Made by a program: the position numbers and the translations under genes
Shown: positions 47,054-56,500 of the stretch, piece after piece
Position numbering within the stretch: the first letter of the stretch is position 1
Layout: each line of letters begins with the position of its first letter
DNA from: Algibacter sp. L1A34
GTDB taxonomy: Bacteria; Bacteroidota; Bacteroidia; Flavobacteriales; Flavobacteriaceae
NCBI RefSeq assembly: GCF_009796805.1
Contig: NZ_CP047029.1
Location: forward strand, 2,716,001-2,780,000
Direction: 5' to 3'
DNA length: 64,000 nt
Notes under the pieces: generated by a model
Database searches by the model: none
What the model was told of the DNA's origin: nothing
What the model saw: only the letters and a program-made list of their open reading frames with translations

Positions 47054-48787
47054 ATGAAAATTGCTTTATTATCTTTTATTACTATTTTAATTACAGTTTG
47101 TGGTTTTGCGCAAAGAATTACTGTCGAAGATGCTGAATTTGATGACTTTTATTATAAGGCAGAAAACAAACCTGTTATAAAAGGGGAAGTTTTAAATCTT
47201 ACAGAAGAAGAAATTAAAAACACTAAACTAGAATACTCCTTAGTTACTCCATTTGCTCAAAATGAATCTCAAATTAAGAAACATGGTACTCTTAATGCTG
47301 ACGGTAGCTTTGAATTAGAAATTGATAATTCGTTTCCTTATCAGCAAATTTGGTTGCATGTTGGAAAACTGTTTTATGCAGGTGTTTATGCAAATTCCGA
47401 TTTGCTCATAACCCTCGATGCCGACAGTTTAAGAACAAAGCGCGCTTACATGAATGGTCCTGGTGTTACATATTCAGGAACGGATGGAGCAGTGAATACG
47501 GTACTAAATAATCATGTGCTTTTTAAACATAAAAAAAAGTTGTCCATAGGGACAGCGATTTCAACTGTTAGAAGAAATAGAAATCTTGATTACGATACTT
47601 ATCTATCAAAAACAGACAGTCTTTATGCTATACTTCACAAGATTGACGATCAATTTATAGAGAAGAATCCATCATCTTACGATTGGATGATCAAGAATGA
47701 AAGAATGTCTGATTATTATGGAATAATATGTCTTAAGCACAGGAGTTCTTCAACACCAAAAATGGACGAAAAGCTGTTCGATAAAATTAAAAATCATAAA
47801 CCGTATTTGGTATCCAATGACGCATCAAGCTATTATAATTACTTTTTTGACTATATAGAAAGACGAGCAGGAAAATATGATAGACTTGATCTATATGATT
47901 TTAAAAATAACTCAAAACTTACCGAATCGGCAAGAATGGATGTGTTGGAGTATTATCAATTAAAAAATGAAGAAAAGGCAAAGGCAAAAGCATTTCAGCC
48001 TTTTGATCGGACAAGAACCCGAGAGCTTACCAAAAGTTTGGAGGCAGCATTGAATGATACTATAGTGGCTTTTAGAACTCAAAAAACCATAAAATTTATT
48101 GATAGCCTATTCAACGACAGTAAAGCCGACTTGTTAAAACTCAAACTATCTAGTAAAGATATAAATGAGCAGCGAATAATTTTTGAAACTACATTAAAAA
48201 CAGTGAATACTGAATGGTGTAGAGAAAAATTAGAGGCAGGTTATGTTGAAAGCTTGGCTAAGTTGAAGACGATAGAGAATATTTTAAAAGAAGAAAAACC
48301 TTTTGAATCTGATAATAATATTGGAAAACCTATAGCGGAAATGCCATTTGGGGCAAAACTATATAAAGTAGATTCTGGTAATGGCCAAGCGCTTTTATCA
48401 AATATAAAATCGGCGTTTAAAGGGAAGGCGCTTATTTTAGATTTTTGGGCAACTTGGTGTGCACCTTGCTTATCAGATATGCCATATAGTAAAAAATTGC
48501 ATGATGAATTTAAAGATGATTCTGTTGAGTTTGTTTATTTATGCACGTCAAGTGGTTCTAGTATGAAGAAATGGCAAGCTAAAATTGCTGAATTTGAAAT
48601 TGGAGGCACACATATATTTGTGGAATCTAGTATTGAAAGTGATTTAATGGGGTTGTTTTCTTTTAGTGGTTTTCCAAGCTATGCCTTTATTGATGCTCAT
48701 GGAGATTATAAACCTGGAGCAATAAAAAGAATGTCGCATCTAGATAAAGAGGTCGTTAAAAAAATGATAAGTAAGAAAAAGAAGTAA
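47054..48787 (+). CDS. TlpA-like thioredoxin-domain protein (exported)
   Basis: A 577-residue protein with a signal peptide ending CGFAQ. The C-terminal ~150 residues are a TlpA/ResA-type thioredoxin fold with the redox site C469-A-P-C472 in FWATWCAPCLSDMPYSKKL. The long N-terminal part (DUF4369-like beta region, then a charged helical region) is typical of Bacteroidetes TlpA relatives, which act in envelope thiol-disulfide exchange. It begins 6 bp after the truncated beta-helix copy and is bounded by the two copies of a segmental duplication, so it appears to have been inserted into the carbohydrate locus. There is no direct link to polysaccharide breakdown. Confidence 0.88.
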   Translation: MKIALLSFITILITVCGFAQRITVEDAEFDDFYYKAENKPVIKGEVLNLTEEEIKNTKLEYSLVTPFAQNESQIKKHGTLNADGSFELEIDNSFPYQQIWLHVGKLFYAGVYANSDLLITLDADSLRTKRAYMNGPGVTYSGTDGAVNTVLNNHVLFKHKKKLSIGTAISTVRRNRNLDYDTYLSKTDSLYAILHKIDDQFIEKNPSSYDWMIKNERMSDYYGIICLKHRSSSTPKMDEKLFDKIKNHKPYLVSNDASSYYNYFFDYIERRAGKYDRLDLYDFKNNSKLTESARMDVLEYYQLKNEEKAKAKAFQPFDRTRTRELTKSLEAALNDTIVAFRTQKTIKFIDSLFNDSKADLLKLKLSSKDINEQRIIFETTLKTVNTEWCREKLEAGYVESLAKLKTIENILKEEKPFESDNNIGKPIAEMPFGAKLYKVDSGNGQALLSNIKSAFKGKALILDFWATWCAPCLSDMPYSKKLHDEFKDDSVEFVYLCTSSGSSMKKWQAKIAEFEIGGTHIFVESSIESDLMGLFSFSGFPSYAFIDAHGDYKPGAIKRMSHLDKEVVKKMISKKKK

Positions 48788-48877
48788 ACCCCCATGTTTT
48801 ACAATGTATTAAGAACTATTTAAGTGTTTTAAATCAAAGAATGTAATTCTTTTTTACTTAAAAAGATAAATAACTAT

Positions 48878-48982
48878 CCAAAATATGCTACAAAAATCGC
48901 AGAGATGGAAGCTTTATAATTAGAGTAAATGATCGCCAATGATGATCCGTATCGTTTATGGAATCAACTACAGATTAATTAA
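48878..48982 (+). pseudogene. Decayed 3' end of a sulfatase gene
   Basis: Codes for PKYATKIAEMEAL, a stop, LE, a stop, MIANDDPYRLWNQLQIN and the natural stop. The intact sulfatase ends PKYAEKLAEMEALLLEQ then MIENDDPYRLWNQPQIN. Two internal stop codons and no start show it is not functional. Confidence 0.9.
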
Positions 48983-49003
48983 TATAAAATATTATCTTTT
49001 TTT

Positions 49004-49044
49004 AAAGTCTTGTACTCCATTAAGAGTACGAGGCTTTTTTTTTG
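49004..49044 (+). terminator. Duplicated terminator before the beta-helix gene
   Basis: Stem AGTCTTGTACTC with GAGTACGAGGCT and a run of nine T; homologous to the hairpin at 46738. It now lies downstream of the thioredoxin gene and may terminate its transcript. Confidence 0.75.
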
Positions 49045-49122
49045 AGGTTTTAAAAAATTAATAGTTTTATTGTTAATTTTTTGAAAAAATGTGATTTTTA
49101 TTCAAAATGAATGATAATTTAA

Positions 49123-49157
49123 AGGGTAATCATCATAGTTTACAGATTTAGTTTTTA
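49123..49157 (+). promoter_or_regulatory. Shared upstream element, copy 2
   Basis: AGGGTAATCATCATAGTTTA then CAGATTTAGTTTTTATG, about 55 bp upstream of the 49197 start. Same arrangement as copies at 46858, 56411 and 57884. Confidence 0.4.
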
Positions 49158-49196
49158 TGAAATTGTAATATTACAATAACTAAAGAAACTAAAACA

Positions 49197-50960
49197 ATGA
49201 GAAAAAACTACACTTTAAAAAAAACATTCATAATGGTGTTTTTATGCCTTTTTACTTCTGCTATTTGGGCAACCGATGAAACCGTACCACTTGGTGGTAA
49301 CATTCAAACAGCTATAAATAATGTGGCTTCTAGTGGAGGAGGTATAGTAACTATAGCCACAGGGATTCACATTATAACCACCCCCATAAGAATGAAAAGT
49401 AATGTTACTCTGCAGGGCGAAGGGAATTGGGCTACGACTATTAAAACAAATACCGATATACAAGTTATTACAGCCGATGCTGAAGGGTTAGTTAATCTTG
49501 TTATTCAAAATATTAAAATTGAAGGCATTAATAGTGTGAGTGGTGGTGGTATACAAATAACATCACAAGGGGTCGATCACGATAATATTAAAATTTTGAA
49601 TGTGCATTGTACTAAAACAGGTTGGGGCGTACATATTAAAGGCTGTAAAAATTTACTAATAAAAGATTGTTTGTTTGATGAAAATGGAGCAGTTAGTAAA
49701 GAAGGGTTTGCTCATAATTTATATTTAAGACGTGTTTATGATGCTGAAGTAAGAGATAGTAAATTTTTAAATTCTATTTCTGCAAATGGTATTAATATCT
49801 CGTATAGTGAAAGAGTGAAAGTCTATAATTGCGAAATGTCTGGTAATTATTTTAGAGGGATTCGAGCAGCTGTTACCGATGGGTATTTAGTGCACGATTG
49901 TATTGTTAAAAATAATGGAGATCGAGGCATTTATGCCAATTCAGAGTCGGGTCAAACAGCAACGATTAATATTGATATTAGACGAAATTGTGTTTCAGGA
50001 AATACCCTAGAAGGTATCAAAGCCATTAGTGGTGTAACGGGAGTAACTCAGGATAATAATTCTTATGGAAATGGTACAGATTATAGCTTCCCAAGTTCGG
50101 TAACTCAATTTGGGAATGTGTCTGACGCTAGTAGTAATTGCACATACAGTACATCTCCAACGGTTGGTCTTTCTGCAATAACAGTAGATGGTACGGTTGC
50201 TTTAAATTGGGGTGTAAATAATATTGATGCCGTTCGCCAAGATGTGTTTAGGGATACCGACTCCGATCCTAGTGGTCGACAATTAATAGCCGGTAATGTT
50301 AACGGTGCGGACTATGTTGATAGCTCTATTGTTACAGGAACCGCCTATTACTATTGGGTAAAGGTATCTGATGGTAGTGTGAGTTATAATTCAAATGTAG
50401 CAAGTCCAGAACCAGAAGCTTTAGCTCCAGCCGTAATTCTCACAGCCGAACCAGGAAATGGATTTGTTACCTTAAACTGGGAGTTGCAAGGTATTGATTT
50501 AGGTGATAGTGGTATACAAGGTGTGTTTAGAAAAGTAACGTTGGACGACGGTGGGCGTAGTTTATTAAAAAACAGAATAAGTGGTTCAACCTATACCGAT
50601 AATTCAGCAGAAAATGGTGTAAGCTATTTGTATTACCTTAAAGTTACAGATAAGGATGGCGTAGATCATAATTCTGAGGCTATCGAAGCAACACCTAGCT
50701 TAAGTTTATCTGTAGATGGTTTTTCAGAAAAGCAAAGTAAAATAAAGATTTACCCTAACCCAACTTCAAACTATTTTACAATTTCGAATGCTTTAGATGC
50801 TAAAGTTGAGGTTTATAATTTAATAGGAAAAAAAGTGCTTTCAGAAATTGTTTTTTCAGATAAACAAACCATAGATATTTCTTCTTTACCTACTCAAGTT
50901 TATATCGTTAAAATTAATAATGAAAGTCAATCTTCAAGTTTAAAATTAGTGAAAAAGTAA
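49197..50960 (+). CDS. T9SS-exported beta-helix protein with fibronectin-like repeats
   Basis: A 587-residue protein with a signal peptide ending AIWA. Residues 28-310 form a pectin-lyase-type beta-helix (VPLGGNIQTAINNVASSGGG, later HNLYLRRVYDAEVRDSKF). Two FN3-like domains follow at about 320-405 and 410-500 (VALNWGVNNIDAVRQDVFRD and VTLNWELQGIDLGDSGIQG are parallel). Residues about 510-587 are a type A T9SS sorting domain (IKIYPNPTSNYFTIS, VEVYNLIGKKVLSE, YIVKI). It is thus exported across the outer membrane and probably surface-anchored. It is the first gene of a three-gene run, and a truncated copy of its 5' end lies at 46932. Confidence 0.8.
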   Translation: MRKNYTLKKTFIMVFLCLFTSAIWATDETVPLGGNIQTAINNVASSGGGIVTIATGIHIITTPIRMKSNVTLQGEGNWATTIKTNTDIQVITADAEGLVNLVIQNIKIEGINSVSGGGIQITSQGVDHDNIKILNVHCTKTGWGVHIKGCKNLLIKDCLFDENGAVSKEGFAHNLYLRRVYDAEVRDSKFLNSISANGINISYSERVKVYNCEMSGNYFRGIRAAVTDGYLVHDCIVKNNGDRGIYANSESGQTATINIDIRRNCVSGNTLEGIKAISGVTGVTQDNNSYGNGTDYSFPSSVTQFGNVSDASSNCTYSTSPTVGLSAITVDGTVALNWGVNNIDAVRQDVFRDTDSDPSGRQLIAGNVNGADYVDSSIVTGTAYYYWVKVSDGSVSYNSNVASPEPEALAPAVILTAEPGNGFVTLNWELQGIDLGDSGIQGVFRKVTLDDGGRSLLKNRISGSTYTDNSAENGVSYLYYLKVTDKDGVDHNSEAIEATPSLSLSVDGFSEKQSKIKIYPNPTSNYFTISNALDAKVEVYNLIGKKVLSEIVFSDKQTIDISSLPTQVYIVKINNESQSSSLKLVKK

Positions 50961-51000
50961 TCGCTAATTAAAAAACCAAATAACTAAAATAACTAAACTA

Positions 51001-53916
51001 ATGAAAAAAAAATACACTTTAAAAAAGCCAATATTAATAACGCTTTTACTATGTTTTTTTGGATTTGCTATGCAAGCACAATTTGTACATCCTGGAATTA
51101 CACACAAAAAATCTGATTTAGACCGTATGAAGTATATGGTTGAAGCTCAAATAGATCCTTGGTATGCATCGTATCAAGATATGGTAGCTGATTCTAAATC
51201 TAGTTACGATTATGTTGCGCAAGGTGATGAAAGCTTTACTGAACTTGGCAGAGATTCAGGTGTTAATGAAGGTGCTTGGAATAGTGATATTAGAGCAGCT
51301 TATTACAATGCTGTTAGATGGTACATTACTGGAGATTCTAGGCATGCCGAAAAAGCGATTGAAATATTTAAGGCTTGGTCTAATTTAACATCGGTTACTA
51401 GTGGAGGTACAGATGCTTTAAGTGGTGGTATTGGTTATATAATGATTGAAGCTGCAGAAATTATTAAAAGCACCTATCCTGGTTGGGCAGCTGCCGATTT
51501 ACAAGCTTTTCAAGATATGTTGGTATATCCAGGGTATTCTTCTACGGTAGAACCAACAGGAAATGTTACTTTTTATTGGATGGCTTTTCAAGGTGATCCT
51601 GTACGTCATGGAAATCAAGGCTTATCGGGTTGGCGTACGGTTATGGCTATGGGTATCTTTTTAGATAATGAAAAAATGTACGACCGTGCCTATCGATATA
51701 TAACGGGAGAGTTGGATCTTCATTTAAGTGATATAGCCTATCCAGCAGGTCCTAACACCAGTACATCTATAAAAACCTCAAATGATTATTATGAGGATTG
51801 GAACATAAGTAGAGGGTATACAATTCCTAATTATGGTTATAATGAGGTTATGACTAATTATATTTGGGAAAATGGACAATGTCAAGAAAGCTCAAGAGAC
51901 CAACAACATACAGCTTTCGGAATAGGTTTATTGACTTCTATGGCAGAAATGGCATGGAATCAAGGTGATGATTTATATAGCCATGAAAACGATAGGTTGC
52001 TCCTGGGGCTAGAATATAATATGCGATATAATGTTTCTGCAATTCAAGATTATCCAGACCAACTAACACCATGGGAGCCCACAGTAGCCTCAGATGAGTT
52101 TATTCAACAATTTGAAAGAACAGGACGGTGGTATTCAAAAACCATAAGTCCAGTTGGTATTGGTGAATTTGCAGGAGTTAGAGAAGTGTTCGAAATGCCC
52201 GTAGCACATTATATAGGTAGAGGTTTTAAAACAGAAGCAGAAGCAAAATGGACATTGCGTGCACGCGATAAAGCTATTGATTTAAATGGTTACGAAAAGG
52301 CAGGATGGACTAACGATGCAATTGGTTGGGGAGGACTTACAGCACGCAGGCCAGTGTATTGTTATGGCGATCCTATTTCTGGTTTCGATGGAAATGGGTT
52401 ACCTGTTTACGATATGAATTTTGCTGAAACAACCATAGAAGCTGAACATTTTGATTATGATCCTTTACAGAATGGAGAAGGTCGTGTGTATCATGATGTA
52501 AGTGTATTAAATACGGGTAATGCTTATAGAACTTTTGATGGTGTAGATATTGATACGAATACAAGTGGTGGATACTATATTTCTTCAATAGAATCTGGCG
52601 AATGGCTTACATATACTATTTCGGTTCCAGAAAAAGCTATTTATAAAATAGATGTTAATTATGCAGCCTCTCAAGCCGGAGCAACCATGAAATTTAGTTT
52701 TGGAGGCGAAGAGAAAACAGGTGATTTAGTTGTGCCTTTTGGATCACCAAACTCAACGAGTGCTACCGATTGGAAAACGGTAACCATTGCCGAAGATATT
52801 ATTTTGGAGCAAGGTGTTCAAAGTTTTAAAATACAATTTAACGGAACCTCGAATGCTTTTAATTTAGATAATTTTTCAATAGCTAAAACGGGTATTGCAC
52901 CAAGCGATCAAAACATTCAGTTTTTTACAATTTCAGATAAAGTTGTAGGAGCAGCAGATTTCGATCCAGAAGCTATTGCAAGCTCAGGCTTAGCTGTAAC
53001 TTATAGCAGTTCAAACACGGCAGTGGCTACCATTGTAGATGGTAAAGTACATATTGTTGGTGTTGGTACAGCAACTATAACCGCTAACCAAGCAGGCGAT
53101 GCTACAAATAATGCAGCGCCTAGTGTATCTCAAGATGTGCGTGTGGTTGCTGCTGTTGAAGGGACTATGACTTTAAACGTATTAGCAGATACATACGTAA
53201 GAGATGGCGGTTATGCTAATAATAATTATGGTTCCGATGATAATTTAATAACCGTTGCAACTGGGCGTTATGGCTATTTAAAGTTCGATTTAAGCTCGGT
53301 TCCTGGTACAATAATATCTGCCAAACTAAGAATATATCAAAGAACAACTCATAAGTTTTTACGCTGTATTTATGATGTTGCCGATGATAGTTGGGAGGAA
53401 GGTGTAATTACTTGGAATAACAAGCCATCGTTTGAAAATGAACGCGCACGTATTACAACTAGTTCAGCTTGGAATGAATGGGATATTTCTTCATATACAG
53501 CTCAAGAATACAATAATGATAAATTAATTACAGTAGTTGTTAAAGACCCAATAGATCCTGCGGCTAGTGCTAAAGGTATTGATTTCCGCTCTAAAGATTT
53601 TGACTCAGGTAGTGTTGCGCCAGAATTGGTTATTGAATATGCTAGTACTACCCTTGGTGTTGATGATGAAGATATAGTTATAGGGATGTATCCAAACCCT
53701 GTATCAAATACACTTAATCTTTCATTAGGCTCAGCGAACTTAAATTTAAATGAAACTAGTATTAAGGTTTTTGCTTTAAGTGGTCAGAAAGTTATGGAAA
53801 CCAAAGTAGATTCAAAAAATATTAAACTAGATGTATCTAAATTAAATAGCGGTATTTACATGCTTATGATTTCCGACACATCGAAAAATATTACAAGGAA
53901 AATAGTGAAGTTATAA
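51001..53916 (+). CDS. T9SS-exported alginate-lyase-fold protein with CBM6, Big-like and DNRLRE (CBM96-like) domains
   Basis: A 971-residue multidomain enzyme. Signal peptide 1-24. Residues about 27-460 have the alpha-toroid layout of alginate lyase-type proteins (FVHPGITHKKSDLDRMKYMV, NEGAWNSDIRAAYYNAVRWYITGD). CBM6 at about 473-630 (TTIEAEHFDYDPL ... FNLDNFSIAKT). A bacterial Ig-like part at 635-715. A DNRLRE domain at about 722-881 (VLADTYVRDGGYANNNYGSD, SWEEGVITWNNKP), the fold of CBM96. The T9SS sorting domain is at about 893-971 (MYPNPVSNTLNLS ... GIYMLMISDTSKN). Likely a surface polysaccharide lyase with two binding modules. A decayed copy of its last codons is at 57686. Confidence 0.82.
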   Translation: MKKKYTLKKPILITLLLCFFGFAMQAQFVHPGITHKKSDLDRMKYMVEAQIDPWYASYQDMVADSKSSYDYVAQGDESFTELGRDSGVNEGAWNSDIRAAYYNAVRWYITGDSRHAEKAIEIFKAWSNLTSVTSGGTDALSGGIGYIMIEAAEIIKSTYPGWAAADLQAFQDMLVYPGYSSTVEPTGNVTFYWMAFQGDPVRHGNQGLSGWRTVMAMGIFLDNEKMYDRAYRYITGELDLHLSDIAYPAGPNTSTSIKTSNDYYEDWNISRGYTIPNYGYNEVMTNYIWENGQCQESSRDQQHTAFGIGLLTSMAEMAWNQGDDLYSHENDRLLLGLEYNMRYNVSAIQDYPDQLTPWEPTVASDEFIQQFERTGRWYSKTISPVGIGEFAGVREVFEMPVAHYIGRGFKTEAEAKWTLRARDKAIDLNGYEKAGWTNDAIGWGGLTARRPVYCYGDPISGFDGNGLPVYDMNFAETTIEAEHFDYDPLQNGEGRVYHDVSVLNTGNAYRTFDGVDIDTNTSGGYYISSIESGEWLTYTISVPEKAIYKIDVNYAASQAGATMKFSFGGEEKTGDLVVPFGSPNSTSATDWKTVTIAEDIILEQGVQSFKIQFNGTSNAFNLDNFSIAKTGIAPSDQNIQFFTISDKVVGAADFDPEAIASSGLAVTYSSSNTAVATIVDGKVHIVGVGTATITANQAGDATNNAAPSVSQDVRVVAAVEGTMTLNVLADTYVRDGGYANNNYGSDDNLITVATGRYGYLKFDLSSVPGTIISAKLRIYQRTTHKFLRCIYDVADDSWEEGVITWNNKPSFENERARITTSSAWNEWDISSYTAQEYNNDKLITVVVKDPIDPAASAKGIDFRSKDFDSGSVAPELVIEYASTTLGVDDEDIVIGMYPNPVSNTLNLSLGSANLNLNETSIKVFALSGQKVMETKVDSKNIKLDVSKLNSGIYMLMISDTSKNITRKIVKL

Positions 53917-53937
53917 ATTCAACTAAAAAACTAAATA

Positions 53938-56337
53938 TTGAAAAAAAAACTACAAGTAACTAAAATAGTAGCTATATGCATGGCTTTTATAAGTGTGCAT
54001 ATAGCAACGTATGGACAAACTGTAAATTCAATGGCAGAACTAATGCCTTATCTGGATGATGATGGTGTTACTGTTGTAATGACACCAGGAACCTATTCCA
54101 TTACAGCAGAAGATATTGATAATGGTTTATACGGAACCGTAAACCCTTTATTTGCAGATACGACTATATTACTGGATTTTATAGGTTCAAATAGTACATA
54201 CGATTTTACAGGAGTAAAATTAAATATTGATACGGTAGTTTTTACAAAATTTGGAAGCAACCACGTAAATGAAATACAGGTAAGAGGATCTAATGTACTT
54301 ATTAAAAATCTTACTATGGAAGATATTGGGTGGACTAAACCTAATAAAACAGCTTTAGGAATAGGGGTAGACGGTATTGGAAATACCTTAGAAGGTATTC
54401 ATCTTACAGTAAGAGGGTCTTTCCCGTACGGTTATGGCGATATGTTTGGAAAAGGATCTGGGTCGGTAATTGGACATAATAAACATGCTGCCATTTTAGT
54501 CCGTGGAGAGAATAACACAGTTAAAGATTGTACCATTATGCATTATGCGTATGGTCACGGTATTTTTGTGCAAGGCGGTATTAATACCACAGTTGAAGGT
54601 TGTTACTTGGAAGGAGAACTACGAACTACCGATGATGTTTTGGCAGAAGCAGGAACAGGGTCTCCAGCCGATTTAGTGGATTTTGTTACCGTTTATAACG
54701 CCGATAGTGCTAATGGTATTCCTGGTTATAAAGTGCCAGCAGGTTGGATGTTTAGTAAACAAGAGGATGGTATTAGAGCATACAATACGGGACCCCATTG
54801 GTTAACTGGAGAAACAACTAATACCTCTAATATGAGTGTTATTGATTGTACCGTTAAAAGATTTAGATCTGGTGTTGTAATAGGTTTTGCAAACAATACT
54901 AAATATGTGGAAAACTGTACAACCATTGAGTGCGAAACACAATACAGCATGGGTAGAGATGCCACAGTAATAAATTCAAGAGGTGATACTAAATACGGTC
55001 CTTTATATGTAGATGAGTATGACAATAGTAATTCTCAAAATAATACAATGAATTTTACGGTTCTTAATAATAATGGTGCTTATGGCAATGATATGTTAGC
55101 ATTTATTGGAGGTAATGATCATGATATTACTTTTAGAAATACTGTGCCTTTTGATGATACCCAAATGGATATTGTGCTATCGGGCGTTCGTAGAGGACTA
55201 AGATTTAGTTCGGGCAGTGAAGCAAGTTTTTCTTCATCTGGTGTGGAAATTCATAACAATACAAACAACCCAATAATTAGCGGAAATCAAAGTTCTAATA
55301 ATATTATTGAATCTTGCGGGATTGTAAAAGATACGGGAACAAATAACACCATTAATCCAATAACTTGTGATGCAGGCCAAACAACAACTAATGTGTCCGT
55401 AACTTGGGTGTCAATTGCTCCATATAGTTTAGAACTTAATGTTGAAGAAACACAACAATTAACAACCGTTGTATATCCTATAAATGCAACCAATACGAAT
55501 GTCTCTTATGTTATTGACGATCCTTCTATAGCATCAATAGATGCTAACGGAACAGTTACAGCTCTTAAATTAGGATCTACATTTGTTAATGTTATTTCAG
55601 AAGATGGAAATCTAATTGATACCAGTTATATAAACGTTAGTTATTCTACTGCAAACAATTTAGCGTTAGCTACAAATGGAGGTGTCGCAACACAATCAAC
55701 TACTGCTTATGATGGGGTGGCAAGCAGAGCTAATGACGGAGATATAAATGGTAATTATGGTGATGAATCTGTATCACATACTGCCCATGGGCTCGATGGA
55801 TCTAACACACTTAAATGGTGGCAGGTAGATTTAGGTGTCAACAAAACAATATGGGATATTATAATATATAATAGAACAGGTGGTACTTATGGAGACGCCC
55901 TAAATAATTTTACTGTTGAAGTAATAAATGATAATAACGTTGTGGTATTTACGAAAATTTTCATATCACCTCCAAGTCCAACACTTATTATAAACGCAGG
56001 AAATGTTGTGGGGAAATTTGTTAAAATTTCAAAAACCTCTGATGATGGACTTCAGCTTGCTGAAGTTGAAGTGTTCGGAACAAGCACATTAAGTGTTGAA
56101 GATAATATAGTAAGTACTATTAAAATATATCCAAATCCAGTAAAAGATTCATTCAGTATTGCTGACAGTGCAGATGCTGTTATGGAAATTTACAGCATGC
56201 TTGGTAAGTTATTAATGTCTCAAACCATTAAGAGTAATCAACACGTAGTAGATGTAAGTGCTTTAACAAGTGGGTTTTATATTGTTAAAATAAAAAAAGA
56301 TAACATGGTTTTTACTAAAAAAGTTATAAAAGAATAG
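53938..56337 (+). CDS. T9SS-exported PYGYG-family beta-helix with Ig-like and fucolectin-like domains
   Basis: The only plausible start is a TTG at 53938 (KKKLQVTK and a signal peptide follow); no in-frame ATG lies upstream of the signal peptide core. Residues 25-470 are the PYGYG beta-helix: VNSMAELMPYLDDDGVTVVM, GSFPYGYGDMFGKGSG, NKHAAILVRGE, AYGHGIFVQGG, ELRTTDDVLAEAG, EDGIRAYNTG. A bacterial Ig-like domain is at about 487-570, and an F5/8-type or fucolectin-like lectin domain at about 573-717 (NLALATNGGVATQSTTAYDG, WWQVDLGVNKTIWDI). A T9SS sorting domain is at about 725-799. 799 residues. The lectin domain suggests binding of fucose or a similar sugar. It follows the lyase gene by 21 bp. 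Confidence 0.8.
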   Translation: MKKKLQVTKIVAICMAFISVHIATYGQTVNSMAELMPYLDDDGVTVVMTPGTYSITAEDIDNGLYGTVNPLFADTTILLDFIGSNSTYDFTGVKLNIDTVVFTKFGSNHVNEIQVRGSNVLIKNLTMEDIGWTKPNKTALGIGVDGIGNTLEGIHLTVRGSFPYGYGDMFGKGSGSVIGHNKHAAILVRGENNTVKDCTIMHYAYGHGIFVQGGINTTVEGCYLEGELRTTDDVLAEAGTGSPADLVDFVTVYNADSANGIPGYKVPAGWMFSKQEDGIRAYNTGPHWLTGETTNTSNMSVIDCTVKRFRSGVVIGFANNTKYVENCTTIECETQYSMGRDATVINSRGDTKYGPLYVDEYDNSNSQNNTMNFTVLNNNGAYGNDMLAFIGGNDHDITFRNTVPFDDTQMDIVLSGVRRGLRFSSGSEASFSSSGVEIHNNTNNPIISGNQSSNNIIESCGIVKDTGTNNTINPITCDAGQTTTNVSVTWVSIAPYSLELNVEETQQLTTVVYPINATNTNVSYVIDDPSIASIDANGTVTALKLGSTFVNVISEDGNLIDTSYINVSYSTANNLALATNGGVATQSTTAYDGVASRANDGDINGNYGDESVSHTAHGLDGSNTLKWWQVDLGVNKTIWDIIIYNRTGGTYGDALNNFTVEVINDNNVVVFTKIFISPPSPTLIINAGNVVGKFVKISKTSDDGLQLAEVEVFGTSTLSVEDNIVSTIKIYPNPVKDSFSIADSADAVMEIYSMLGKLLMSQTIKSNQHVVDVSALTSGFYIVKIKKDNMVFTKKVIKE

Positions 56338-56410
56338 TGTTTTAAAAGTAAGAAAAGAACTTCTTTTAACAATAAATACGCTTGTTTTGATTATAAAGGA
56401 GCGTTATTTT

Positions 56411-56446
56411 ATAGGGTTAAGGTTATAGTTTATAGATTTTTTATGT
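56411..56446 (+). promoter_or_regulatory. Shared upstream element, copy 3
   Basis: TAGGGTTAAGGTTATAGTTT then ATAGATTTTTTATG, about 65 bp upstream of the LRR gene. It is not in the duplicated segment of the 46-49 kb copies, so the similarity is independent evidence for a shared site. Confidence 0.4.
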
Positions 56447-56500
56447 TTTTTTTAACATATTGGCAGTACTAAATTTAACTAATCTAAAATTTTATTTATT

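Larger units (their letters stand above)
48878..49303 (+). repeat. Segmental duplication, right copy
   Basis: Matches 46609-47038. It begins inside a decayed sulfatase tail and runs into the start of the intact 49197 gene. An 11-bp direct repeat ATAAATAACTA lies at 47037-47047 and at 48866-48876, that is, at both inner boundaries between the duplicated segments and the thioredoxin insert. Confidence 0.88.
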
